Of a stretch of DNA of 64,000 nucleotides, positions 34,880-46,200 are shown piece after piece. The notes under the pieces were generated by a model, which searched no databases, was not told where the DNA came from, and was given only the letters and a program-made list of their open reading frames with translations. The position numbers and the translations under genes were made by a program. The stretch spans positions 1,302,001-1,366,000 of the forward strand of contig JACGCK010000003.1 in assembly GCA_014925825.1 (NCBI GenBank), given 5' to 3'. Source of the DNA: Pholiota molesta. Lineage: Eukaryota > Basidiomycota > Agaricomycetes > Agaricales > Strophariaceae. Position 1 is the stretch's first letter; every line of letters starts with the position of its first letter.

Positions 34880-36411
34880 CTACATGCGAATAAGACCCCT
34901 CATCGCAACCTCGTCCAGTATCATGTAGGTCGCACGCACGATAATATTACTTAGGTGATGGATCCAAGCGAGATGGAGTTCAGACAGCTTCAAACTGTCG
35001 AATGTCCAGAGGGCGTGTGTACCGAGAGTATTCTGGAGCATCTTTCGATCATCAGATGTGGGTTTCAAGTTACTACCCAACGTCAAAGAACGGAGTTGAT
35101 GTAAATCTCGAGCCTCGAGGTTCATTTTGGGCCGCACTAACAGTTGGTAATTTTGCGAGATGCCCGGAGAGACACCATCCCCGACCCCCTCATCCCACGA
35201 GTCCGAGTCGAATAAGCCCACGCATAGACGGCACAATACCCACACCGCAGTACCTGTTAGATGCTACCGTGTTGGTATTCATTCACACAATGAACCAATA
35301 CTTCCCACAGTCAAACCTGCTCGACGAGCGACAACGTTTCCGAAGAACGTTCAGAGACCTGCTCAGACGAAACCTGACAACGATGTCTATTTCAATTTGT
35401 TGGTACTTGCAAATGGGCGCAAGTGTCGTCAAAGAAGGACGTGGTATACATCTAAGAGAGTGGAAATGAACGCCAAGTTCTCTCAAGAAATTAAAACTTC
35501 GAATGCATAATAGAGTTTGATGTCGATGAAGTTTGATGGTCAGTATTGGTGTGTCCATTTGGAGATAATAAGATGCGCGCGGACTGAACCTCAAAAAGTG
35601 CATTGCGTGAAGCAAGGTGCCTTCAAGCATTCAGAGCACGATGTCTCCTACCACCAGTTGGGTGAGGTGGTCCCAATCGAAATTTCTGTCCATGAACTGA
35701 AGCTCGGTGAATGACAACGTATTTGACCTCTTATTATTAAATTAAGACGTAGCTTGAAGCGAGAGCGGCCTGGATTCATGATATAAGAACCTCATGGGGA
35801 GTTTTGCATGTTATCAGCTTTGTCCATCGATAGGAGCACTGGTTCATCCAGTCGATTATCTGGGTTGCAGGTTTTCTATTCGCACGTTAGATAGACTGAC
35901 TGAGAATGTGAAAGATTTCCTGCGCGGTCAATCCACTCTTTGAGGAGAAAAAGTTCACGAAAGATTTTAGAATCCAGAGACCGAGGACAGAGAGGAAGAG
36001 TCGTCCAAAGTCAAGGCGCTAAATGCATTATGAATGGCTTCCTACCCCTTCAGACAGCCGCCGACAAGATCAACGTCGGTGAGGAAATCGCGTATCGCGA
36101 CAAAATTGGATCCGGGAGGTTGAGGTCCAAGATATCTTCAGCAATGTAGAATTCGAAAAATATGCAGCAATTTCGGTAGGCAAACAGCGAATGAGCTGCT
36201 CATGGTTGTGGTAGTGGTAGTCTGCAGCTTCTGGCGCTCGTTGGTCAAGCATCATGTTTTTTCCCTTGAGTCTTTCTTCAAGTTCGAAAAGGCCCCTGAC
36301 ACGGTCCGCAAATATTGGGGTCGGTGGAATCGCACAAAAATTCGCTAGAGTTGCGGAGATGGTTGTTGGTGGCATTGGTTGTGTCTGAAGAGAGGTCCTC
36401 CACCCAGTCAT
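34880..36411 (-). pseudogene. Decayed F-box/leucine-rich-type gene (tentative)
   Basis: Broken minus-strand frames have the look of agaric F-box proteins: LTELQFMDRNFDWDHLTQLV, interrupted by an in-frame stop (TGA near 35633), then FNFLRELGVHFHSLRCI, and LRSLTLGSNLKPTSDD with SLKLSELHLAWIHHL. At the 5' side an ELEERLKGK helix and IRCLP resemble the coiled coil and LPPE of the F-box. Several frame changes are not explained by splice sites. No single frame supports a protein, so I call it a relic; similarity is weak and from memory. Confidence 0.35.
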
Positions 36412-36564
36412 TCAAACTCCAACCCAACTGTACTTACCTTATGAATACCATCGATGTTAGTCTTCACCGCGAGCGGGATCTGGTCATACACAGATCGAGT
36501 TAGTTGAAAAGAAGATTGGTATTCAGGAGAAAGAAGGTAATAAAGAAGCCCTGTAAACAAGCAT

Positions 36565-37895
36565 TTAACTGTTCATGTCGCTGATACATTCCCAAACGCC
36601 CTTCAAGTTTTCCTTCCAGAGGGTAACCTTTCCATCTCCACAGCTCACTGCGAGTAGATTGCCCGCCAGACTCCATGACACGCGCCATACGACATCAGGG
36701 AACTTGCCCGCAGGCGCAGAGGAGCCAGTAGGCGATACTATTGTCGAAGAGGGGTCCAGGGCCGTCTTCACCCATGGGGACGTAGGCGAGTCCTTCGTCC
36801 AGATAAGCACGGTCCGGTCTTGCGATGCAGTCGCAATGTAGCTGCGGGGAAGCCCAATATTCGGTGCCCACGCGACGTCGCGGACCCAGTCAGTGTGTCC
36901 TTCGAGAGTCTCTTCCTCGACCCAGGATTGGGAATCGTCGCGGTAGCCCCAGATCTTCACGAGGTTATCGCAGCCAGCGCTTGCGAAGCGTTTCACGGAG
37001 AAAGGTTGGGAAGGGTTGGGAGTTTGGCCAGGGGCTGCAGAGGCTTGTTGGGGTGTGATGAGGGATCCAGGGAGGACGGCGGGCGCCCAGGACACGGCGT
37101 TGCAGCCGATAGCGTGGCCAGTGAAGATGTCCGCGTCCCATTGACCGTCGTCTTGGGGAAAGAGTAAGTATTAGAAAATTCATGTGATGAGAAGATAGAA
37201 CATACTTTTAAACGTCAATACGGAGACCTTTCCATCGGAAGAGGCACAAGCAAGGATCGCTCCAAGTTCATGGGGTGCCCATGAAACGGAGTTGACTAGG
37301 ATTATCGTTCTAAGAAACTATCGGGCCCTGAGATGCTTGATAACACGTACCTGAAGCAGTATGCAGTGTGTGCTCCTTGATTTTAATCCAACCGCCCGCG
37401 GTGTTTCCTTGCGACTGCTGCTCCTTCCAGATTAACACCTTCCCATCATACGAACTCGACGCGAGGATATGGCCGTATTTCGGATGCGCCCAAGCAACTT
37501 GCCAGACAGGTCCTGTGTGCCTGTGGAATAACACAGAGATTGCGCCTTTAGCCTCGAGATATCGAACTGAACACTGTTCAACGAAAGACGGCGCACCCTT
37601 TGAGCGTATGTCCAGGAGTAGACCGCGTCTCTCCCTCAACTACGTCGAACACCTTCACCGTCCGGTCAGAGGAACAAGTTGCTAGCCGTTTCCCATAGTA
37701 GTCAAGCTGAGCATCATGCTATACATGCCCAAAGATGTATGGTTAGCGAGACATCTTGGGTTGAAGGGGAATTTGGGCTCCTACAATCATGTCCTCATGG
37801 GCTGTCTCGATAGGGACCGAGTCCGAGACGGTTGAGGACGCCTAAGTAGATTTTGTTAATGCACGCATACTGAAGCGCGATAAAGAACTTGCCAT
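36565..37895 (-). CDS. SEC13: SEC13, WD40 subunit of COPII coat and nuclear pore
   Basis: Shared component of the COPII outer coat (with Sec31) and the Nup84/Y-complex. Six WD-type blades are visible: [81 protein letters not shown] with [13 protein letters not shown], and [20 protein letters not shown] ending [12 protein letters not shown]. These are close to the family throughout; length is about 340 residues. The N-terminal [19 protein letters not shown] starts at 37841 in phase 0, and the only Met in place is 37893-37895, reached by an intron that begins with GCAAGT directly after ATG, i.e. a GC..AG intron. Upstream of the start lies the duplicated F-box/DUF1524 relic. Confidence 0.93.
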
Positions 37896-37948
37896 TTCGT
37901 ATTATTGAGTTACCAGTCGAAAGGCAGTAGACCATCTCCGTCGACGTG

Positions 37949-39010
37949 GATGTTGCGAGTCACGCCGTTTGATCAATCATCACGTGCGTTTGTCACATTT
38001 GCTTCAGTGCTTTTGGTTTGCTTTTGGTGTTCGCTTTTGGCTTTTGATAACTATGGAGACATTCCCTCAGACATTCTACTTCCTGTAGGAAGTCTCGTCA
38101 ACTTATCGTTAAGCCGTACCACATTCTCGTCGGGCAATTTTATATCACCATCAACATCCATTTTCAATGAGCCTACACGTCCTCTTCCGCTGAAGGAATT
38201 ACAGACTAAATACCACATAGCAAACATTGCACCACTTCTAAACAAACACTCTACATATGGACATCCAATCATCGACCCAGCAGCTCTCAAATCACTGAGC
38301 TTCGAACGAAATGTGAACGCTGCAGCGTGGGATCACAACATATTGAAAAACATATCTAATTTGGAATGTTTGTTCTTCTCAAATCCCCGTTCGTATTTTT
38401 AAGTTCTACTACTACGGATGGCGTGCATATACTCATTTACTTTGAAGGCTCTGGTTATCAAAACTTTCTAAATGATGTTCTGCATGGACTTCACCCACAC
38501 TCCATTACCACCCTCAATTTCTTGCGATACAGTATCAGTTACGACCGCTCCGTCCCGCAAAGCCAACATCACCCAAAACCATTGCCGTCCGATGTCATTT
38601 GCGACTTCAGATTTGTTTCTCTTGAAGAACTTCAGATCTTTCTCCACATAGATCCTGAATACGAATTGCGCGTATTAGAAGACTTCTTCGAACTGGACAA
38701 AATCATTGGAGGTCCTGACTTTCCATCGCTGAAAAGCCTGACCATCGGAGTCACTTACATCTCCCGTTCGACGCTATCATATTTTGACCAATGGCCTTTG
38801 GTGCCTACGAGTCACTTCAATCGAATTTCATCAAATCCGTTTATCGATTTTACTTATATTTTTCTGTAGTACGCTGGTACATTTAAACATTGATATCACA
38901 CCCATAGATGCTGTAAAGATAGAGCATAGCAGATTATAGGCTTTGCTCACCCTCGGACTCATTAGGCTAAAATAAAATGCATGTTGATATATTCTGAGGG
39001 ACGTGAGAAG
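37949..39010. repeat. Decayed copy of the F-box / DUF1524 locus
   Basis: Matches 56574-59411 from the F-box upstream region (TCACGCCGTTTGAT) through the F-box gene to a small exon of the DUF1524 gene (CCTAATGAGTCCGAGG near 38965). It has two internal deletions: about 0.6 kb removing the F-box N-terminus, and about 1.2 kb between F-box stop and DUF1524 exon. It lies directly upstream of SEC13. Confidence 0.8.
38030..38869 (+). pseudogene. Truncated F-box gene copy with a lost splice acceptor
   Basis: Copy of the gene at 56721-58077, starting at DNYGDIPSDILLP (no F-box). The first segment runs to NPRSYF. The intron acceptor that reads CTCTAG in the intact copy is CTCTGG here (near 38452), so it no longer has AG. 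The second segment (YQNFLNDVLHGLHPHS to FNRISSNPFIDF) is otherwise open to its stop at 38869. Loss of the N-terminus and of the acceptor makes it a pseudogene. Confidence 0.85.
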
Positions 39011-39720
39011 TATAGTTGCGACCTTCGAAAACGACGTTCAGGTCCTGCTGAGGTAAGCGGCCGTCACAAAAGGCCATCAGCTGCCATCAGCCAAGCGTTT
39101 TGTGCCGACGCGCGCCGCCCGTGTTAAGCGGCCAGGCCAAGGCAGCGCTCGCGCAACGCGCACTGCGCCGCTGATGCCTCATGCAAAAGACTAGCAAGAG
39201 GTTTTTAATTTTCTGTGCAAGCCACACTGCAGTGCAGGAAGAAAAAAAATGAAATTTATATAGAATTAGATGGACATTTATAAGCACCAAATTTATGGCC
39301 GGGAGGGCATGGTGCAAGGGAATGGGGGAATTTTTTTCGAAAATGAGGCGCGTTTTCGCAAGGGGAGTCGCTCTCGAATGCCTCGCTTCTGCGCGCGGTG
39401 ATGGGCTTAGCAGCCGAGCATTGGCCGACAAGCTAGCAGGTGATGGAAGGAGAGCACTAGTATTATTAGAAGAGCCGAAATGTCATTCTCATACGTTTCA
39501 AAAGTGAACGTCGTTTATCCGGGTCGTCTCAGCTGCGCAGCTTGATCTGGCCATTTCTAGCGCTGGGATTGGCTGCAGGAGCATCCAAAAAGACGTTCAC
39601 TCCATCAAAACGACGTTTACGGTGGGAAAAAAGACGTTCAGAGGGTGACCAGGTCGGGACCGGCCATGCCGCCGTGATGCGCACGGAATGTTCATGGTGC
39701 ATCACGGAAAAAGACTGTTC
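39011..39720. other. No gene; several ACGTTCA/GAACGT motifs
   Basis: Spacer before the gypsy element. Holds at least five ACGTTCA/GAACGTC-type words (near 39029, 39506, 39591, 39611, 39631), also seen at 56450-56560. No coding capacity recognised. Confidence 0.4.
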
Positions 39721-39725
39721 TTAGG
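39721..39725. repeat. Target-site duplication TTAGG, left
   Basis: TTAGG directly before the left LTR (TGTGACG...), repeated directly after the right LTR at 55009-55013. A 5-bp duplication is usual for Ty3/gypsy integrases. Confidence 0.92.
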
Positions 39726-40152
39726 TGTGACGAAAGTGACAGCAGTGACTGTGAGTGACTGCGGTGGTAGTTTCGGCACACGGGGTAGCGAACAGAAAGA
39801 CAGTTTAAAGGCTTAAAATTCACTGGAGCGACTGTCTACTGCGTACATGGCTTTTATACCTACGAGTAAATAGTCACGAGATAGAATAAAAATAGAGAAA
39901 GGAGCGACAGGGGTAGGAAGTGGATGTTTAAAGGCTTAAAATTCACTGGAGCGACTGTCTACTGCGTACATGGCTTTTATACCTACGAGTAAATAGTCAC
40001 GAGATAGAATAAAAATAGAGAAAGGAGCGACAGGGGTAGGAAGTGGATAAGAGACCATGTGTCAATCAAAGAGATAATAAAATAAAAGGAATGTGGTGCG
40101 GTTGGAGCTCGGAAACATGTGCAGAGTCCGAAAAGGGTATCGATTCGTTACA
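39726..40152 (-). repeat. Outer element 3' LTR (427 bp, with internal duplication)
   Basis: Same as the 303-bp LTR at 54706-55008 except for one extra G (GGGG near 39783) and a perfect 123-bp tandem duplication (39803-39925 and 39926-40048). It starts TGTGACG and ends GTTACA on the plus strand. Confidence 0.93.
39803..40048. repeat. 123-bp perfect tandem duplication inside the LTR
   Basis: Two adjacent identical copies beginning GTTTAAAGGCTTAAAATTC. Present in the left LTR only. The unit contains the sequence that on the element's strand is TTTTATTCTATC... and GTATAAAAGCC, the likely core-promoter region. Confidence 0.93.
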
Positions 40153-40164
40153 CCCGCCCTCTGG
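40153..40164 (-). promoter_or_regulatory. Outer element polypurine tract
   Basis: Minus-strand CCAGAGGGCGGG touches the 3' LTR, the expected place and composition for the plus-strand DNA primer of a gypsy element. Confidence 0.6.
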
Positions 40165-40212
40165 GTTTGCGTAGCAAAGCCTACGTGGATCTTGCAGGCT
40201 TGGGAGAGGTGT

Positions 40213-43200
40213 TTAAGTGGATGGGCCAGCCGCCGGCGCGCTATCAATGGCCATAGAATGGTCATCGGGGACAGTGGTGATAGATGCCGTGCATGGCCCA
40301 GTGTGATGGGGGGTATGGGTGCAGGTAGAGCGAGCACTGGCACGGCGACGCCCGTAGTGGGTGGCCGCGTACATACGACGGCGAGTTTCGGCGGCGGCAG
40401 CGACGAACAGCATGTCCTGGATCAGAGGCGATGCGGTGTCAAGCCGGGATAAGGGATTGATGGGCGCCGTCGGGCGCTTGTTCTTGGAGTTCTTGGCCTT
40501 GCGCCTCGAAACGACGGCTGGAGTCGGCGCGGTGGAAGAAGTGCCGGTGGGAGGAGAGTCGACGGTTGGGGGGAAGAAATGGTCGATGGTGATGTGGTCC
40601 CCGTACCGATTGTAGCGGCTCTCGGGCTTATCCCAGAAAGAAAAGCGCGAGGGAGTGGTCGCGTATTGACTGAAGAGTTTGGCGTGCCCCGTGTAGCCCA
40701 CAGGCTCGAGGGGAAGGAGAACGGTATCGTCTCCAGCTGCGCGAATTCGTTCGTCGTACGCGCATCGCGCAACGAGGTCGGCGCGGGACACAACGTCGGT
40801 CGCAGGCACGAAACGGGGGTCAACACCCGGCTCGGCGAAGGTAATAGTGTCGACGGACAAGCGGTGAACCGCCGGGTGGTCGATGGTAGGCCATCCACGG
40901 TCAGGAGCGAGGGTTGACATAGGGAGTGAGCTCAATGGTTCGCAGGAATAGCTTGAGTATGTAAAAGAAGCGGGGGGTGAGGAATCAAAAAAGTCAAAGT
41001 CGGAAGAATTTATAGAAGAATCGGATAGGTAATCATAATCATAGGACAGTGAGTTTAATTGGATCTCCCGATCTACGGGAGGTGGTACTCCCTGTCCCTT
41101 GGGTAGCTCATGGATATCATGCACTCCCAGTAAATCTAGATAAATTACCAGAGCTTGCAGCTCAGCTATCTGATGATATGGGAGCCAGGTGATATCACCC
41201 GCTTTCCATTTTATTTCAAACAAAGATTTATCCCGAGCTCCACAGTGCGATAATATTTTATCGACTGCCCATTCGCCCTCAGCTTCACCGTTTTGGTTTA
41301 GCTGTTCGTCCAGCCGACCCGGAAATAATCGATCATCATTCGGGATATGGATACGAAGCAGAGACGCATGGAATACATCATGCACTCCTCTTTGCTTTAA
41401 ATTTTGGGGCAGATCCAATCGGAAAGATTGGTTCTTGAAGTCCCTAATAATTCGATAAGGGCCAATGAATTTAGGTACCAATTTTCTGGCAAGCCCTTTG
41501 GGGAAATTAATATTTTTCGTGGAGAGATACACAAGGTCATTCTCCGTGAACGGCGCTAATTGCCGCTTGCGGTTTGCATCGCGAGTTTGTTTCACGCGCG
41601 CCGCAAGAATGCTATCATGAGCCGCCATTAAGGCCAGCTTCTTGTTCAACGCAAACTTGCGTACAGACGGAAACTCGCTATCATCGGCCGAGTTCCAAAT
41701 CATGGATCGCGGCATTGTTCCATTATTCAGGAAGAACGGCGCGTATCCGGTACTCTCAGAGCGCGCGGAATTTATTGCAAACTCAATTGCGGGTAATTTC
41801 GACACCCAGTCCGTCTGCTTAGGTCCTACGCACTGCCGTAGCATTTGTGTAACAGTGCGATTAGCGCGCTCTGTCGAGCCATCAGTCTGAGGATGATAGG
41901 CGCTCGACATTTTTAGCCGTGTTCCCATCAACACGTGCAAATGTGACCAGAATACACTGGTGAACAAGACATCTCGGTCGCTTATAATATTCTTAGGTAG
42001 TCCATGCAATTTGTAGACTTCCTCAAACATTAATTCAGCGACTTGACGAGCGTTGTAATTTGTACGACTCGGAACAAGATGAACCATGGATGTTAACAGA
42101 CATATAACGACAGTGATCGAATCGTATGTCCCATCACGGTTACTCGACTCAGGCAGCGGCCCAACGAAGTCGATACCTATCGATTCCCAAGGTAAGCCTG
42201 GAATCGGGAGCGGATTCAGAAGCCCAAAAGGCTTCTGATTACTTGGCTTGCTGCGCTTGCACGTCGAGCAACTCTCGCAAAATGACTTTGTGTCTGCGAC
42301 CATGTCCTTCCACCAGACATGGTCGCGCAGATAGTCCAATGTTTTAGCAGCGCCCAGGTGAGCGAGCATGGAATGCGCCTCGGAGATTACGATCTCGCGA
42401 GCGCTTCTTCCGCTGATCAACACTTTAGGTACGCAGAGCAATCGAAGCCCGCGCTCGCGCAAGTACACGAGATCATTCTGGACTTCGAAGTTCCGGAATT
42501 CTTTTGGTTTGCTCAAGATATTCCCAAAGAACGAGTCTTCGCCATATCGCCCCTTCACACCTTCGACGAGGTCAACGCCGTCGACACTCTGAGTGATGAA
42601 GGCCAGCAAATCCGTGTCAGGTTCAACGACAGATTCAGCTGGTAAGTTCTCCACTAAGCTTGCTTCAGCTTGTGGTGACTGAGAAGGTTGGGCATGGGTA
42701 CTACTCCCGCCCTCCTTTCGTTCTCCAGGTCCTCGCAGAACGAAACGATTCCGCATCCGCGCAGCGAACTCGCCAGACGTCTCAGGACGTCCAGTCTCTG
42801 CAGGGGCCACCTCCTTACACGCCCTCCGCACGGCGGCGCGCGCTTCAATTCCAGCGAGCACCGGCATCGCGTTCAACATCACCTCAGTGTCGTCATCTAC
42901 GACGTCGTGATAGGTGTATTCGCTCCGTGCGCGCTCAGTTCCAGGTGCGTCGTTCGAATACATGCGCGACAGCGCGTCTGCGACGACGTTCTCACTGCCT
43001 GGAACGTAGATCACCTCGAAGTCAAATGAGGAAATCTTCTCCACCCAGCGCGCTTGCCGGCCGGAGAGGTTTTTCTGGTTCAATAGGTACGTCAGACCCT
43101 TGTGGTCTGTAACCCATCTGAATCTGACCCCTTGCAGGATGTCCTTATGCCGCAGCATCGTCTCGATGCCCGCGAGCATTTCAATCTCATGGACCGGATA

Positions 43201-46200
43201 ATTCTGCTGAGCAGAATTCAGTTTGGCCGAATAGAACGCCGCAATACGGGCGGTCTTCCAGTCAGGACCCTGGCTAACCAGGCCTGAGATTCCCGTAGCG
43301 CACCCATCCGTTGATGTGCCAAGTGTCGTGTAGGGTGCGGAATGTGGCGAATATAATCTAAAACCACAAAACCAAAAGCCACGACGTGAGGGGCTACGAG
43401 GGTGCGAGTACGGGGTTCAAGGGCGTCCCAATCAAGGTCTATCAGTGGCGAAAGGTGCGACGAGGTGTGCGACGTGACGAGATGGCGTTTACGATGTATA
43501 CTGAGTTGTGAGAGCGACGGGATAAAGGAGTGACGGAATTTAGCTGGAACTGAGCGATGAGAGTGAAATAAAATAAGAGAGAGACGCAGCGCGGTGTAAA
43601 ACGAGGGGAACGCAGTGGGGACGAGACGCGACGAGAGACGAACTGAAACTGAGCTGAAAACTGAGGGGGAAAGTGTATTCTTCGTTTTACTGAGTTACAG
43701 GGATTTAAATAGTACGGAAGCAATAGCTCGTATTTAATTTATCTAAGATGGTGAAAAGGTGCGAAGTGAGCTGCCGAAAGGCTAGATACGAAACCCATGT
43801 GAAAAATGATGATAGGGGAGTGCAGCGCGTGCGCGCGACGGCGAGCTAGAGATGAATGCTAAAAATAGGCGCCTAACGCACACCTGAGCGCATGTGCGCG
43901 CGGACGGAATTCCGATGTGATAAGTTGTCCAATAATATTCGGAACGAACTCTGTACGTATTCGAAACCTTTCTAGACCATGTAGCGACGTCCGAGAGTGC
44001 TGTGTGAGCCCGTATACGGCGGCGCGCGACTTGCGTCCAAGTTCGTCGGGTCACGTGACTACCCGCGGCTCCTGTTCTGAGTGCGTACGCGGCGCGGCGC
44101 GGCGGCTCTGTGCGCATTCGCGCGATTGCGTTCCACGTGTGTCGTAATATGTTCTGAGGTGTATGGAGGCTTTCTATATACGTTTAGCGTGCTTGAGCGA
44201 CTTCGAGCACGGCGGCGCGAGGCGAGGCGTCCTGTTGCGTCGTGTACGACCTAGCGCATTCGAGCGCGTGCGTGCGCGTTCTGTTCGTGTGCGTTGCGCA
44301 TGCGTCTGGGCGTGTTCTGGCGCGTTTTCAGAGCGTATACGGATGCGGTGCGCATCATCTCCTCCCTAACGAACTTCTGACTGTCCGCAGTCAGCCGGAA
44401 TCGCGGCGAAATGGTTTGCAATGGAAGCGACGGGCAGCGGCGTCGAGGGATCAAGAGTTGCGTGCGCGGCGACGGCGTAATCCAAATATAGAACGGGCGC
44501 TTAACGCGCGTTGCGCTGAGCGAATGAGCGGCGAGCGCAGCTGCGTGAATTTACAGCGCGGCGGTGTAATTTGGGCTTGGGGAAACGATTCGGAGCACGG
44601 CTAGACGAGTTAGAGCGCGGCGAGACAAGCTGGATTTCTGAGAGACGTCCTAAAGCGCGGCGAGACGACAGCGGGTGCGGCGAGCCGAACTGCGGCGCGA
44701 CGAGACGAACTAGAACCTGGGAAATCAAATGCACGTGCGGCGAGACGTCCTGGAACGCGGCGAGATGACCTAGAGCGCGACGAGACAACCTGTGGTCTGG
44801 CGAGTTGAATCCACGTGCGGCGAGACGACTTGGGGCGTGAAGAGACGAATAGGGCACGGGGAATTAAATGCAGCCGCGGCGAGACATCCTGAGCGCGGCG
44901 AGACGACTTGGAACGCGGTGTGACGACTTGGAGCTTGACGAGACGACTTGGGGCGCGACGAGACGAAGTACCGTGTGGCGAGACGAACTACGGTGCAACA
45001 AGATGAACCAGAGCTTGTGGAATTAAATTTTGAGCGCGGCGAGACATCCTGGGGCGCAACGAATTGAATATACGTTTTGCTCTACGAATGCAAGCGCGGC
45101 AAGACGACATCGGCGCGGCGCGGCGATGTGGAGCGCGGCGACTTGCATATTCATACTACTGTACGGATGCGGGTGCAGCGGACCAAAGCTAGCGCGGCGA
45201 GACGAATTGGAGCGCAGTAAATTGAATACGGGTGCGGCGAGTTGGCCTGAAGCGCGGTGAGTTGAATATACATGCGGCGAGACGACTTGTAGTGCGACGA
45301 GACGACCTGACGAGTGGCGAGACGACAGCGGGCACGGCACGGCGATCTGGTGTGCGGCGAATTGAATATCAGCGCTGTTCTATGGATGCGGGCGCGGCGA
45401 ACCAAGGTTAGCGCGGTGAGATGAATTGGAGCGCAGCAAGACGAATTGGGATGCGGCGAGTTGAATTCACATGCGGCGAGATGGCCTACAGTGCGGCGAG
45501 ACGACAGCGGGCGCGGCGAGACGAACTGGAGGACTATAAACTAATTACGGCACGGCAAGACAACCTAGAACGCGGCGAGACGACTTGGAGCTTGACGAGA
45601 CGACTTGGGGCGCGACGAGACGAAGTACCGTGCGGCGAGACGACTTGAAGTGCGGCGAGACGAACTAGGGCGCGGCGAAACGAATTGGAGCATGGTAAAT
45701 TAATTACGGGCGCGACGAGACGACCTGGAGCTCTGTAAATTAACTACGGCGCGACGAGACAACCTAGAGCGCGACGAAATGACAGCGGGCGCGGCGAGAC
45801 GAACTGCGGCGCGACGAGACGAACCAGAGCCTGGGGAATCAAATACGGGCGCGGCGAGACGTCCTGGAGGGTGGCGAGGTGAATACGGCTCGGCAAGATG
45901 ACTTGGGGCGCAATGAGCTGCCTTGGGGCGCGACAAGACGACCTGGGGCATGGCAAGGCGGATTGGAGTGCGGCTGTACGGATCCGAGCGCGGCGAGACG
46001 CCCTAGAGCGCGGCGAGACGACGTGGGGTCAGGCGAGGCAAACTGACGTGCGGCGAGACCATCTGGAGCACGGTAAATTAAATCTGGACGCGACGAGACG
46101 ACCTGGGGCGCGACGAGACGAGCTAGAGTGCGCCGAGACGAATTGGAGCGTGGCGAGAGAGTGGAGTGCGGTTAATTGAATTCAAGCGCGGCGGAATGGG

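Noticed and set aside
42319..43112. Plus-strand ORFs across the integrase region
   Set aside because: Shadows of the gag-pol frame on the other strand.
45700..45956. Several ORFs in the 20-bp repeat region
   Set aside because: All are translations of the repeat in shifted frames; no start context, no unique sequence.
44580..46190. CRISPR-like array
   Set aside because: Repeats are adjacent and degenerate, with no unique spacers, inside a fungal LTR element; it is a minisatellite.
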